Positions 8,654-18,515 are shown, numbered from the stretch's first letter. The stretch is DNA of 64,000 bases from Planctomycetota bacterium (GCA_016722065.1 JADKGX010000001.1:2170001-2234000), one strand, 5' to 3'. Program-made: numbers and translations. Notes: generated by a model from the sequence alone, not told the origin.

Positions 8654-10474
8654 GTGCCGGAAATGCCACTCAGCAAGATTCGCAACTTCTGCATTATTGC
8701 GCACATCGATCACGGCAAGTCTACCCTGGCCGATCGTCTGCTTTCGATGTCGTACGCCGTCGACAAACGCAAGATTGTCGAGCAGACCATGGATTCCATG
8801 GATCTGGAGCGCGAGCGCGGCATCACCATCAAGGCCAAGGCGATTGCCCTGCCAATGTTGATTGACGGCGAACAGTACCTGTTCAACCTGATCGACACCC
8901 CTGGCCACGTGGACTTTGGCTATGAAGTCAGCCGCGCCATGAACGCCTGCGAAGGCGCATTGCTGCTTGTGGACGTCACCCAGGGCATTCAGGCCCAGAC
9001 CGTTGCCAACATGTACCTGGCCATCGGTGCCGACCTGGAAGTCGTGCCCGTGGCCAACAAAGTCGACATGGTTGCTGCGGATTTTGAGCGCACTGTCAAC
9101 GAACTGGAAGTCGCGTTCGGCACCAAGCCCGCTGATGTGGTCAAAGTTTCCGGCAAGACCGGCTTGGGTGTAGATGTACTGGTCAAGGAAATCGTCAAGC
9201 GCATCCCGCCGCCCGAAGGTGATGCCGAAAAACCCCTGCGCGCGCTGATCTTTGACGCCGTCTACGACGACTATCGCGGGGTTGTGGTCTATGTGCGCGT
9301 GCGCGATGGCAGCTTCAAAGCTGGCGACCGCATCTTCATGTTGGGTACGCGCCGTGAGTTTGAAGTGCTGGAAGTAGGCATCGTGCGCATGGGCCTGCAG
9401 AAGCAAGCGGAGTTGCGCACCGGCTGTGTGGGGTACGTGATTTGCGGCATCAAGTCGGTACAAGATGTCGGCGTGGGCGACACCGTGACACTGGCCAAGT
9501 TCAAAGACGAGGTACATCCGCTTCCGGGCTACAAACGACCCCAGCCGATGGTGTTTGCCGGCGTCTATCCGACCAACGCCGCCGAGTTTGACGCCCTGCG
9601 CAAGGGCCTGCAGAAGATCACTCTTTCCGACAGCGCCATCACCTATTCGCCCGAACAGAGCGACGCCCTGGGCAGCGGGTTTCGCTGCGGCTTTCTGGGC
9701 CTGCTGCACATGGAGATCTTCCAGGAACGCGTCGAGCGTGAACTGGGTCTGGACCTGGTGCAGAGTGCGCCCAACGTTACGTATGAAATCCTGAAGCATG
9801 ACGACACGCGCGAGCGCATTGAAAAGGCCGGCGATCTGCCCGACCCCACGCATTACAAGGAAATCCTCGAGCCGATCGTGCGCCTGAGCGTGATCACGCC
9901 CACCGAATACATCGGCAACGTCATGTCGCTGGCACTGGAGCGCCGCGGTCTGTACCAGAACCAGGAACACCTGGGCAAAGACCGCGTGCTGCTGACCTTC
10001 AAGATGCCCATGGCGGAAGTGATCTTCGACTTTTTTGACAAGTTGAAATCCGGTACGCGCGGTTACGCGACCATGGACTATGAGCCGATCGGCTTTGACC
10101 CCGCTGACCTGGTTAAGGTGCGCATTCTGATTGCCGGCGATGAAGTAGATGCGCTGGCCATGATTGTGCACCGCCAGTTCGCCGAACAGCGCGGCCGCAA
10201 CCTGCTCAAGAAGCTGAAAGAAGAAATCCCGCGTCACTTGTTCGTGGTGAACCTGCAGGCCGCCATTGGCGGCAAGGTCATCGCCAGCGAAAAGATCAGC
10301 AGCATGGGCAAGAACGTGCTGGCCAAGTGCTACGGCGGTGACATCACGCGCAAGAAGAAGTTGCTCGAGAAGCAAAAGAAGGGCAAGAAGCGCATGAAGA
10401 TGATCGGCGGCGTAGAAGTGCCCCAGGGGGCATTCCTTAGCGTCCTCAAGGTCACCAACGACCCCGGCAACTAG
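8654..10474 (+). CDS. lepA: elongation factor 4 (LepA GTPase)
   Basis: 606 aa, normal for LepA. This ribosome-associated GTPase is thought to act in initiation or back-translocation. Visible motifs: AHIDHGKST (G1), DTPGHVDF (G3), ANKVD (G4), then domain II and the LepA-specific C-terminal region (GGKVIASEKISSMGKNVLAKCYGGD). The open frame extends back to 8264, but AGGAGG at 8639-8644 places the start at GTG 8654, giving MPEMPLSKIRNFC; the ATG at 8663 is too far from it. The intergenic region shared with the divergent PNP gene is 135 bp. Confidence 0.97.
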   Translation: MPEMPLSKIRNFCIIAHIDHGKSTLADRLLSMSYAVDKRKIVEQTMDSMDLERERGITIKAKAIALPMLIDGEQYLFNLIDTPGHVDFGYEVSRAMNACEGALLLVDVTQGIQAQTVANMYLAIGADLEVVPVANKVDMVAADFERTVNELEVAFGTKPADVVKVSGKTGLGVDVLVKEIVKRIPPPEGDAEKPLRALIFDAVYDDYRGVVVYVRVRDGSFKAGDRIFMLGTRREFEVLEVGIVRMGLQKQAELRTGCVGYVICGIKSVQDVGVGDTVTLAKFKDEVHPLPGYKRPQPMVFAGVYPTNAAEFDALRKGLQKITLSDSAITYSPEQSDALGSGFRCGFLGLLHMEIFQERVERELGLDLVQSAPNVTYEILKHDDTRERIEKAGDLPDPTHYKEILEPIVRLSVITPTEYIGNVMSLALERRGLYQNQEHLGKDRVLLTFKMPMAEVIFDFFDKLKSGTRGYATMDYEPIGFDPADLVKVRILIAGDEVDALAMIVHRQFAEQRGRNLLKKLKEEIPRHLFVVNLQAAIGGKVIASEKISSMGKNVLAKCYGGDITRKKKLLEKQKKGKKRMKMIGGVEVPQGAFLSVLKVTNDPGN

Positions 10475-10606
10475 CCGAAGCCGCCCCTAATTGCACAACC
10501 TGCCAGGGCGTTGCCACACCTGTAACAGAATCGCCGGGGCGGAATCGTGGTCCGGTGCCGGCCTTTGGCGCTCGACTTTCAGCCCGGTCGGCCCCACAAT
10601 TCGGGC

Positions 10607-12040
10607 ATGTCCACCAGCATTGAAACCCAGCTTACGGCCGACGGCCTTCCTGTGTTCGGCCATGAGGTCGTGGACGCTGCGGCGCGAGATGCGGCCTGGC
10701 TGCTGATCGCCGAGGGCAAAGCCAACCTGCGCTGCGCATTGGTAACGGGCAGCCATGGCGCGGGCAAGACCACGCAGCTCAAGCTGATGGACTACCACCT
10801 GCGCGAATCCGGCGCTTCCGTCAGCTGGTTTTCGGCGTGGGCGCACAAGGAAGATGTCGACCCCTTTGCCAGCCTGGTGTTTGCGTTGTGGGACCAGGTA
10901 GACATCAAGGGCATGCCCCAGGCGCCCGTGGCGGAACAGGTGGAGGCGGTGATCGGCGCGGCCATGCGGCGCAAAGGCTACCCCAGCAACACCACCAACA
11001 TTCGCGCGCGAGAAGCTGGCGAAGGCGCCGAGCGCGCCATGCTGACAGCGGTGGACCTGATTTCGCAACTGGTCGTGAGCAGCCAGCCGATTGCCGAGTT
11101 GGCCCATGCCTCGCGGCTGATGACCGACGCAGCATCGTTGAACGAGGATCGCTTCCAGCAGCAGAAGCTGCTGGAAAGGTCCCGCAGCTACCTGTTTCCG
11201 CGCCGGCTGCGCGAACAGATGGACGCGATTGTGAACCATCTGCGCGCGCGGACCAAAGACCCGCACTTGCCAGCGTTTCTGTTTGTCGACGATCTGGACC
11301 GCTGCCCGCCGGCGCTTGGCCTTTCGCTGCTGGAAGCGCTGGGCCGGTTTTTCGCGGTGCCAGGCCTTGTTGTGGTGGTGGGACTGGATGAAGCCGTAGC
11401 GCGGGCCTGGGTGAAAAGCGCCTACGAAGGAAACGTCGACGGCAGGGCCTACATCGACAAGCTGTTTGACCGGCGCATTCTGGGCATTGAGGAACGCGCC
11501 CGGGTGATCTGGGCGCAGATACTGGGCGTGGAATGGCGGATGGCGCAATGGGAAATGCTGGTCGGGCGCGCCCACCCGGAAATGGCGGACCGCGCCGTGA
11601 TTTCCGCAACGCGGCTGCTGCGCATTCACGGTGGCAGCGACATCCGCAAGGTGCGACGCACGCTGGCCGAGGTGCGAACCCTGGTTGTCGACGCCAAAGA
11701 CCTGGTCAGCAAGATAACGCTGATGCCGGATGTCGTGCGGCTGGGTGTGCTGTGTGGTTATCTGGTGCGAGAGCGCTACCCGCGCATCGTAGAGCGTATC
11801 GCCGACATGCGCCTGCTGGACGCACGCATCGAGGTGATTGAAGAAATGATGATGATCGCCCCTTCCTGGGCGCAGCAGGACTCCGACGAAGCCCTGAACT
11901 GGCTGCGCGAGTTTCTGGAACTCAAGCCCGATGATGAACGCGAGCTGGGCTACATTCTGGACATCCGCCACTTCTTGCCCACGGAAGTCCTGCTGAAGGT
12001 CGGGGCCCAGCTGGTTCTGCTGGGTATGGGCTTGAACTAG
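10607..12040 (+). CDS. KAP-family P-loop NTPase
   Basis: 477 aa from ATG 10607. Walker A is GSHGAGKTT at residues 48-56. The Walker B/KAP signature is FLFVDDLDRCPP at about 224-235, with FSAWAHKEDVDP between them matching the KAP 'NAW' region, and YIDKLFDRRI after. The C-terminal third is helical. KAP NTPases are predicted membrane-associated ATPases; some occur in phage-exclusion systems, for example PifA. No transmembrane insert is evident here, so this is a soluble-looking variant. No partner gene is obvious: lepA lies 130 bp upstream and a convergent unrelated gene starts 28 bp after its stop. Function unknown. Confidence 0.8.
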   Translation: MSTSIETQLTADGLPVFGHEVVDAAARDAAWLLIAEGKANLRCALVTGSHGAGKTTQLKLMDYHLRESGASVSWFSAWAHKEDVDPFASLVFALWDQVDIKGMPQAPVAEQVEAVIGAAMRRKGYPSNTTNIRAREAGEGAERAMLTAVDLISQLVVSSQPIAELAHASRLMTDAASLNEDRFQQQKLLERSRSYLFPRRLREQMDAIVNHLRARTKDPHLPAFLFVDDLDRCPPALGLSLLEALGRFFAVPGLVVVVGLDEAVARAWVKSAYEGNVDGRAYIDKLFDRRILGIEERARVIWAQILGVEWRMAQWEMLVGRAHPEMADRAVISATRLLRIHGGSDIRKVRRTLAEVRTLVVDAKDLVSKITLMPDVVRLGVLCGYLVRERYPRIVERIADMRLLDARIEVIEEMMMIAPSWAQQDSDEALNWLREFLELKPDDERELGYILDIRHFLPTEVLLKVGAQLVLLGMGLN

Positions 12041-12068
12041 GACCGTCCGAGGCCGCTGTCCTTATGCC

Positions 12069-14450
12069 CTACGGAAAGCGATAGCCTTCCAGTTTAAGGC
12101 GCGTCTTGAGTGTATCCAGCGCCGCTTCAAAGGCCTTGGCATCAAGGCCCTTCAGGGTAGTGCGGTCAAACTTTTCCGGGTGGGCCTGCTTCAGCACCGA
12201 AAGAAGCATCTCCGCCACAGCGTCGCGTTCCGCGGTCTGGCCCGGGCTGGCGCGCAGTTTGTCCACGCACGAAATGACCCAGGATTCGCGCAGCGGGCCG
12301 TTGCCCCAGCCCTGCAGGTCTGTTTTTTCCTGCTCCGTCATGCCGCCCTTGATGGCCGTCTCCAGCACCTTGCCAAAGGCTTCGCGCACGCTGGCGCGAA
12401 CGCGTTCACGGAATTGGCCAAAGGCCGGGCTGTCCACCTCTTCGCTGGTCAGGCCCTTGTTGGCTGCCACCAGTTCTGCGACCAGCAAACCGGCCTGCAG
12501 TGGCTTATCGCGCAACTTGGACTCCAGCCCAGCAGCGACAATCGCAACGCGGTTTGGCGGAAGCACCAGAATGTAGCCTAGTGCGTCTTTTTCGCCGTAT
12601 TCGCAATCCAGCAGCTGCTGAATCAATGCGATGTGCTGTACCTCGGTGACATTCAGGCGCGCCAACAGCCCGCGCAGGGCGTCGCGCAGGTTCCGGCGCT
12701 GTTCAGGACTGGGCGGAAGCTGGGCAGCCACGCTGCGGGCGCGGTCCAGCAGTCTTTGGGTCAGTTGCTCGCGGGGCTCGGGTTCCAGGCTAAGGGCCTC
12801 GCACAACTGCAGCAGGTTGACCAGCGTTGGTTCGGTATCGGGAATGCCAGCCAGCAGGCGCTTGTACAGTGTGGTCAGGTCGTCGCTTTCTGGCGGTGTC
12901 GTCAGCTGTGTGCGCAGGGCATCGCGCGCTGCGGGCACGTCAATGGCCTGGCGCAACGTAGTCAATGCGCTGTTGGCCGCGCCGTTGTCGCTGTTGATCA
13001 GGCGCAGCAGAGTCGGCACACACGAAGTTACATCCACGCGGCGCAGGCGCGCCAGGTATTGAAGGGCGTCGTTGGTCTTGACCGCAAGGTCAATCAGGCG
13101 TTTGCGGGCAGGGGCTTCCAGGGTGCCCGAGACTTTGTCGGTAATCACGCTCAGAAGGCGCTGGAACTCGCCCAGCAACAGATCGCGATTCTCGCTGGCG
13201 TCCTCAGGTTCCAGTACCGCGCGCACCTGGCTGATGGCCGTTTCCAGCAGGGCGCCGCTGCGGGTTTCCACGACATCGATTTCTGCCTTCAACACCTTTG
13301 CCAGCCGCGCTGCTGCAAGGGGCGAGTTCAGGCCCTTGAGCAATTCCAGTTTGAGATCTGCGGAGATGCCGTTGGTTTCCAGCGCACGGTCAATGTAAGC
13401 AAAGGCCATTTGCGTCTTGCGAGATTTGGTCTGGCCCGTGCCGCGTGGTTCGGCCAGTGCAATCGCGCACTGTTTGCGCAATTCAAAGCTGGCCTGGGTG
13501 TCGGTCAGAATTTCGCCCAGCGCGTCAATCGGTGCCTTGGCAGGGTCGTCTTCCAGCGTGGGCAGCAGCGCGCCCAGCAATTTGGCAGCTTCTTCGCGCA
13601 CGGCGGGGTAGTTGCCTGCCTTCATGCGCCCTACCAGTGCCACGGGGTCTGTGGCCTCAGATTGCCGCATTCTTTCCAGGTTGGTCTTGACGATTTCGCG
13701 CTCCAGTTCCGAAACGCGGTCTTCTGCCTTGCGGCGGGCTTCGGCTTCGCGGTCGCCGATTTCGGCCATCAGCAACACTTCTGTTTTGTCGGTCAGCCAG
13801 TCTTTCCATTCGGATGCGCGTTCAAAGTTCAACAACGTGATCTTGCGCAGTGTCGCCATGGCCGCGCCTTGAAACTCGGCCTCGCCTTCGTTGGCCAGCT
13901 TGACCAGCACCGGCACCACGCGCGCCACGCCGCGCAGACCTCCCACGCGTTCGCCAGCCACGGCAATGGCTGCGGCGCGCTCGCTGGCGGCACCCTTTTC
14001 GGCCATCGTGGCCAGGGAATCTGCGCCGGACATTCCATAGGCCTTTACGGCCCGCAGCGCGGGCTTGGCACTGTCGCCGCCTTCATTGGCGGCCGCCACC
14101 AACACAGGCAGAAAACAGGCCACACGACCGGCTTCTGCGTCTTTGATCCAGGTCAGCAGCTCAGTGAATGTTTCCTGCGGCTGTTTGTTGCGCAGGATGG
14201 AAACCAGTGGGTCGGGGTCACGCTTGAGCTGTGCGGCCTTGTTGACGATGGCCACGAATGCGTCGCGGCGCGCGTCCTTTTCGGTCGCGGCTTCCAGCAG
14301 GCGGATTTCCTCGGCAAACGGTCCGCTGTCGACCTGCATGGCCGGCTGCGGCGTTTTTGCGTTGTCCGGTTGCTGGGCCGGCAAGACGCCGGCAGCAATC
14401 GCTATCGTGCCGAGGACCACCAGCACCCAAAGAGGTACTGCTCCTCGCAT
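12069..14450 (-). CDS. secreted or membrane-anchored HEAT-like repeat protein
   Basis: 793 aa from ATG 14450, preceded by CAGGTGA; the frame opens 16 codons earlier without a better site. An N-terminal hydrophobic segment (VPLWVLVVLGTIAIAAGVL) serves as signal peptide or anchor. The rest is almost wholly helical with HEAT/ARM-like units (for example ACFLPVLVAAANEGGDSAKPALRAVKAYG and RVVPVLVKLANEGEAEFQGAAMATLRKI), and a coiled-coil stretch near residues 235-265 (AEARRKAEDRVSELEREIVK). This suggests an envelope scaffold binding other proteins. No catalytic motif is seen. Confidence 0.65.
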   Translation of the reverse strand: MRGAVPLWVLVVLGTIAIAAGVLPAQQPDNAKTPQPAMQVDSGPFAEEIRLLEAATEKDARRDAFVAIVNKAAQLKRDPDPLVSILRNKQPQETFTELLTWIKDAEAGRVACFLPVLVAAANEGGDSAKPALRAVKAYGMSGADSLATMAEKGAASERAAAIAVAGERVGGLRGVARVVPVLVKLANEGEAEFQGAAMATLRKITLLNFERASEWKDWLTDKTEVLLMAEIGDREAEARRKAEDRVSELEREIVKTNLERMRQSEATDPVALVGRMKAGNYPAVREEAAKLLGALLPTLEDDPAKAPIDALGEILTDTQASFELRKQCAIALAEPRGTGQTKSRKTQMAFAYIDRALETNGISADLKLELLKGLNSPLAAARLAKVLKAEIDVVETRSGALLETAISQVRAVLEPEDASENRDLLLGEFQRLLSVITDKVSGTLEAPARKRLIDLAVKTNDALQYLARLRRVDVTSCVPTLLRLINSDNGAANSALTTLRQAIDVPAARDALRTQLTTPPESDDLTTLYKRLLAGIPDTEPTLVNLLQLCEALSLEPEPREQLTQRLLDRARSVAAQLPPSPEQRRNLRDALRGLLARLNVTEVQHIALIQQLLDCEYGEKDALGYILVLPPNRVAIVAAGLESKLRDKPLQAGLLVAELVAANKGLTSEEVDSPAFGQFRERVRASVREAFGKVLETAIKGGMTEQEKTDLQGWGNGPLRESWVISCVDKLRASPGQTAERDAVAEMLLSVLKQAHPEKFDRTTLKGLDAKAFEAALDTLKTRLKLEGYRFP

Positions 14451-14643
14451 GGTGTCACCTGAATCGGGTGGGGAACGCACGGTGGCCGTCCCCCGCATTG
14501 GCCTTGCATATTAGACGGGAAATGCCGGTGGGATGCGAAACAAACTTTACCGGATTCCGGCGCGGTGTTGGGGCACATGCAGTGCCCATTGCGGCATGTT
14601 ACCAACGCGTACCAATGAACCGGGCAGTTAGTAATCTCGGGTC

Positions 14644-15132
14644 ATGGCGTCTGCATTCCTTGGGTTGGGCAGCAACCTTGGCGACCGCGAAGCGAACGTG
14701 GCGGCGGCCGTCGATGCCCTGTCGCAGCTGGCCGATACGCGGCTGATGCGGGTGTCTTCATGGCTTGAAAACCCGGCCGTAGACAGCCCGGTGTCCGCGG
14801 GGGCATTTCTCAACGGCGTGGTGAAGCTGGAAACCAGGCTGACGCCACGCGAATTGCTGGCCCAGGCACTGCGCATTGAGCGCGAGTTGGGGCGAAAGCG
14901 CGAGGGCGAGCCCCGAAACTCGCCGCGCACGATCGACATCGACCTGCTGCTGTACGCCGACGTCGTGATGGCCACACCCGACCTGGTGTTGCCGCACCCG
15001 CGTATGGGCCAACGTCACTTCGTGCTTTGGCCCTTGTTGCAGATTGAGCCCCGGGCCAAAGACCCCAAGAGCGGCGAACTATGGGCAGATGTCCTGGCCC
15101 GCTTGAATGCCAGCAGTGCCACCAACCCCTGA
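14644..15132 (+). CDS. folK: HPPK, folate biosynthesis pyrophosphokinase
   Basis: 162 aa, the standard length. It transfers pyrophosphate from ATP to 6-hydroxymethyl-7,8-dihydropterin. Signatures: FLGLGSNLGDRE at residue 5, and RNSPRTIDIDLLLYAD near 91-106, containing the metal-binding DIDLLLY motif, followed by LPHPRM. It is the first gene of a plus-strand run folK-panC-ruvB with short spacings. The start follows a 190-bp upstream region shared with the divergent HEAT-like gene. Confidence 0.95.
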   Translation: MASAFLGLGSNLGDREANVAAAVDALSQLADTRLMRVSSWLENPAVDSPVSAGAFLNGVVKLETRLTPRELLAQALRIERELGRKREGEPRNSPRTIDIDLLLYADVVMATPDLVLPHPRMGQRHFVLWPLLQIEPRAKDPKSGELWADVLARLNASSATNP

Positions 15133-15168
15133 TTGCAGTGCGACAAGCCACTGCGGTAGGCTGTGAAA

Positions 15169-16002
15169 ATGGAAACCCTAGCCACGATTGCGCAGTTGCG
15201 CACCTGGCGCAACGCCCGCCTTGGCAGCGTTGGCTTTGTGCCCACAATGGGCGCGCTGCATGAGGGGCATGCTTCGCTGGTTCGTCGCAGCGCCACAGAA
15301 AACGTGGACACGGTCGTCAGCATTTTCGTCAACCCCACCCAGTTCGGGCCGACCGAAGACCTGGATAAGTACCCCCGCACCCTGCAAGCGGATCTGGACC
15401 TGTGTCGCGCTGCCGGTGCCAGCGCCGTGTTCACGCCCGACAAACTCATGATGTACCCGCCCGGGTTTGCAACTTGGGTGACTGTAGACCGCTTGACCAA
15501 CAAGTTATGCGGCAAGTCCAGGCCCGACCACTTTCGTGGCGTAACCACAGTGGTGACCAAGCTTTTCAACCTTGTGCAGCCTGCGCGGGCTTACTTTGGC
15601 CAAAAAGATGCCCAGCAGGCGCTGGTGTTGACGCGTATGGCCCAGGAATTGGACATGCCATTGCAGGTCATCACCTGCCCGATCGTGCGTGAACACGACG
15701 GTCTGGCAATGTCCAGTCGCAATCGTTACCTCAGTGATGCAGATCGCCAGCGCGCAGTGGCACTGACACAGGCCTTGCAGGCGATACAGGCGGCCTTTCA
15801 CGGTGGCCAGCGCGACGTAGTTAGCCTGCGCCAGACGGGGCTGGCCGTGTTGGCGCCGCGCGTGGACAGGGTGGACTACCTTGAGATCCTGTCCGCCCAC
15901 GATCTTGCCGAAATCGGCAGGGTGGAAAGCAGGGCGCTGTGCGCCGTGGCCGCCTTTGTGGGCACGACCCGGCTGATCGACAACGTGATTCTTGAGGGTT
16001 GA
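15169..16002 (+). CDS. panC: pantothenate synthetase
   Basis: 277 aa. It condenses pantoate and beta-alanine with ATP. Signatures: FVPTMGALHEGHASLV (HIGH-like nucleotide site), FVNPTQFGPTEDLDKYPRT, YFGQKDAQQ, and REHDGLAMSSRNRYLS with the KMSKS-like segment. ATG 15169 is preferred to GTG 15163 because the GTAGG at 15156-15160 has usable spacing only to the ATG. It lies 36 bp after folK; ruvB follows after 61 bp. Confidence 0.96.
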   Translation: METLATIAQLRTWRNARLGSVGFVPTMGALHEGHASLVRRSATENVDTVVSIFVNPTQFGPTEDLDKYPRTLQADLDLCRAAGASAVFTPDKLMMYPPGFATWVTVDRLTNKLCGKSRPDHFRGVTTVVTKLFNLVQPARAYFGQKDAQQALVLTRMAQELDMPLQVITCPIVREHDGLAMSSRNRYLSDADRQRAVALTQALQAIQAAFHGGQRDVVSLRQTGLAVLAPRVDRVDYLEILSAHDLAEIGRVESRALCAVAAFVGTTRLIDNVILEG

Positions 16003-16063
16003 AGGCCAAAGCCCGAGCGGGCGCTGGCGGACTTTTGCGTTTTGGCGGTCCGGCGGCTAAACC

Positions 16064-17059
16064 ATGTCTGGCATGGAACCTGACCCGCAACAGTTGCTGG
16101 ACGGCAGCGCCAACCGGCAGGAGTCCGAGTTTGAAACCGCGTTGCGGCCGCGATCACTGGCGGAGTTCATCGGCCAGCCCAAGGTGATTGACAACCTGGG
16201 TGTGTTCATTGCCGCGGCACTCAAGCGCGGTGAGCCCCTGGATCACATCTTGTTTTCCGGCATGCCCGGCCTTGGCAAAACCACGCTGGCGAACCTGATT
16301 GCGCGCGAACTGGGCAGCGGCATGCATGCCACCAGCGGCCCCGCGCTGGAACGCCCCGGCGACCTGGTTTCGCTGCTGACCAACCTGGGCCGCGGCGATG
16401 TGCTGTTCATTGACGAAATTCACCGCATGCCACGGGTGGTTGAAGAGTACCTGTATTCTGCGATGGAGGACTGGCACATCGACATTGTGCTGGACCAGGG
16501 CCCGGCCGCGCGAAGCGTGCGTGTCAGCCTGCAGCAGTTCACCCTGATTGGTGCCACAACGCGCGAAGGCCTGCTGAGTGCACCGTTCAGGGCGCGCTTT
16601 GGTGTGCTGGAGCGCCTGGACCCCTACCCGGTAGACGAACTGCGCAAAATTGTTCTGCGCTCGTCCCGGCTGCTGGGCACAGACGTCGATGCCCCGGCCG
16701 TAGAGTTGGTCGCCAGCCGCGCGCGCGGCACGCCCAGAATTGCCAACCGAATTTTGCGCCGGGTGCGTGACGTGGCGCAGGTCAAGGGTGATGGCAAGGT
16801 AACGCGTGCGATCTGTGAAACTGGCCTGCACATGCTGGGCATTGACGCGCTGGGCCTGACAGAGCTGGACCGGCGTATCCTGCGCTGCCTCAAGGACCAG
16901 GGCGGTGGCCCGATTGGACTCAAGACGATTGCCGTGGCCGTGGGCGAAGAAGAAGACACGATTGAGGAAAGCTATGAACCCCACCTGATCCGCGAGGGGT
17001 TCGTGCAGAAGACTCCCCGTGGCCGCAAGCTGACCGAAAAAGGCGCGCAAGTGCTTTAG
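16064..17059 (+). CDS. ruvB: Holliday junction DNA helicase RuvB
   Basis: 331 aa. AAA+ motor that drives Holliday junction branch migration with RuvA. Motifs: LRPRSLAEFIGQ (N-terminal signature), GMPGLGKTTLA (Walker A) near residue 66, FIDEIHRM (Walker B), IGATTREGLLSAPFRARFG (sensor 1 and arginine-finger region), and the winged-helix C-terminus with GGGPIGLKTIAVAVGEEEDTIEE. RuvA and RuvC are not in the window. Its end overlaps by 4 bp the convergent UDPGP gene. Confidence 0.97.
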   Translation: MSGMEPDPQQLLDGSANRQESEFETALRPRSLAEFIGQPKVIDNLGVFIAAALKRGEPLDHILFSGMPGLGKTTLANLIARELGSGMHATSGPALERPGDLVSLLTNLGRGDVLFIDEIHRMPRVVEEYLYSAMEDWHIDIVLDQGPAARSVRVSLQQFTLIGATTREGLLSAPFRARFGVLERLDPYPVDELRKIVLRSSRLLGTDVDAPAVELVASRARGTPRIANRILRRVRDVAQVKGDGKVTRAICETGLHMLGIDALGLTELDRRILRCLKDQGGGPIGLKTIAVAVGEEEDTIEESYEPHLIREGFVQKTPRGRKLTEKGAQVL

Positions 17060-18507
17060 AGGCTTCCCTGCGCAAGGCGCAGCGGCTGGCTGGTGTCGAT
17101 GACCCGGCTTTCAATGGCGCCAGACAGTTCCCGGGCATTTTCACACAGCGCCGGATCGACCTCGATGATGGGTGGCTCGGGCTGTTCGGGGCGGGCCAGC
17201 TTCAGCGCCTGCTTCCAGTACTGCTGGTAGCTTTCTCGCACGCCGTCGGGGCCGTAGGGGCCTTGCGCGTTCTTGAGCGGCAGGAACTGTTCCTGGCGGG
17301 GTACCTCCAGGCACACCACCTTGTTGGCCAGTGGCAGCGAATCAAACACGAAGCGTTCAAACTTGTGGGCTTGGCCAATGCCGCCTACGGCGTCGACTTT
17401 CTTGAGTGCCGCATGCAGCGGCAGTTGCGTGCGTGTGTCGGCCAGCCGCTGAAGAAACTCCACGCCAAACGCATGCACCGCGATGCTGCCCTGCCAGTAG
17501 ACCAGCCGGCCCGCCGGATCACGCAGGTTGGCGTCGTGATCTGTGAACTCGGTGTACTCCACGATGCCTGGCACGCCGTCGTCCAGGCAATAGATGCCTA
17601 CCTTTTCGGATGGGTCCTGTTTGCGCACGACCTTAAGGCTGACTTCGGCCCCTTCCGCAATGTGCAGCCCCAGAAACGCCGGGTCCGCGACGGGGCATTG
17701 CAGGTTGTCGACCTGCAGATAGCTGACAAACTTGATACCGCGACGCCGCATGTCTGCCAGAACGCCCTTGTGTGCCATGGCTTCGATTACGCCGCCGTGT
17801 CCGTCGGGTGCGGTCCACAGCGCATCGGGCCCGGCCATGACGAACTTCCCCTGGGCGTCCAGTGCCGGCAATTCGCCTTGGGCGAAGAACTGCACGTCGC
17901 CCTCGTCCAGGCCGAAGCACTTGTGCTGTTCAAAGAATGCGCGGGTTGCCGACTCATTGTGGTTGCCGACCATCACATACAGCGCCGGGGTACGCCCAAA
18001 GTGCGCCCGTGCGTGCAGCAGCTTGCGGGCAAAGACTTCAAACAAAGTCATGGCCGAAATTGGCAGGATCGGGTAGCAGCCCTTGGGGCCATCAAAACCA
18101 AGTCGGGTGCCCTGTCCACCGGCAACCAGTACCACGCCGACCTCGCCGCGCGACAAGGCGCGTTCACCCACCGGCGCAACAGCGCGCGCGGCTTCAGCCA
18201 GTGCAAATGGAAACGCTTCGTCGGCCAATGCGAACGTATCAGCGGGCGCAAGCCGGCGCTGGGGTTTTTCCTGCAGGGCTGAAATCGCGCCCTGCATCTG
18301 CGCGAGGTGGCCTAGATCAATCGTTTCCAGTTGGCGCACCAGCCGACGCCTGGCGCGTTCGCCCAGGGTATCCCAGTTTGCAAACACATGGTCCTGGCCG
18401 GCGTCGGCAAAGGTCTGGCGCAGAGTTTGGGCGGGGTCGGTCAAGGTCGCGTCACTGGAAAGCAGCGGGCCGGATATTCCGGCCCGCTGGGTGCTGTCGG
18501 CAGGCAA
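17056..18507 (-). CDS. UTP-dependent sugar-1-phosphate uridylyltransferase (UAP1-like)
   Basis: 483 aa. Belongs to the eukaryote-type UDPGP family, which makes UDP-GlcNAc or a related UDP-sugar from UTP and sugar-1-phosphate. Shows VVLVAGGQGTRLGFDGPKGCYPI near residue 128, the nucleotide-binding signature, plus FVSYLQVDNLQ and a VEYTEF segment matching UAP1. UDP-GlcNAc is the LpxA substrate, so it may feed the lipid A genes elsewhere in the window. TTG 18507 has TAAGG overlapping the previous stop; an alternative TTG at 18444 would leave the hairpin at 18464-18488 outside the gene. Bacterial GlmU is the common enzyme for this step, so UAP type is notable. Confidence 0.85.
   Translation of the reverse strand: MPADSTQRAGISGPLLSSDATLTDPAQTLRQTFADAGQDHVFANWDTLGERARRRLVRQLETIDLGHLAQMQGAISALQEKPQRRLAPADTFALADEAFPFALAEAARAVAPVGERALSRGEVGVVLVAGGQGTRLGFDGPKGCYPILPISAMTLFEVFARKLLHARAHFGRTPALYVMVGNHNESATRAFFEQHKCFGLDEGDVQFFAQGELPALDAQGKFVMAGPDALWTAPDGHGGVIEAMAHKGVLADMRRRGIKFVSYLQVDNLQCPVADPAFLGLHIAEGAEVSLKVVRKQDPSEKVGIYCLDDGVPGIVEYTEFTDHDANLRDPAGRLVYWQGSIAVHAFGVEFLQRLADTRTQLPLHAALKKVDAVGGIGQAHKFERFVFDSLPLANKVVCLEVPRQEQFLPLKNAQGPYGPDGVRESYQQYWKQALKLARPEQPEPPIIEVDPALCENARELSGAIESRVIDTSQPLRLAQGSL
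18464..18488 (-). terminator. strong hairpin between the scaffold gene and the UDPGP gene
   Basis: A perfect 10-bp stem, AGCGGGCCGG / CCGGCCCGCT, has a 5-nt loop. On the minus strand it is followed only by GCTTTCC, so termination would be weak. It lies 28 bp after the TAA of the scaffold gene and inside the first codons of the UDPGP gene if that starts at 18507. It is either a terminator, meaning the UDPGP gene starts at 18444, or an RNA hairpin controlling translation. Confidence 0.5.
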
Positions 18508-18515
18508 CCGTTGCC

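Noticed and set aside
8621..10375. Long minus-strand frame opposite lepA
   Set aside because: Runs antisense to a complete LepA, has low-complexity His/Gln-rich sequence and no ribosome site or recognisable domain.
12633..14462. Long plus-strand frame opposite the HEAT-like gene
   Set aside because: Shadow of the minus-strand gene, with no homology and no plausible start.
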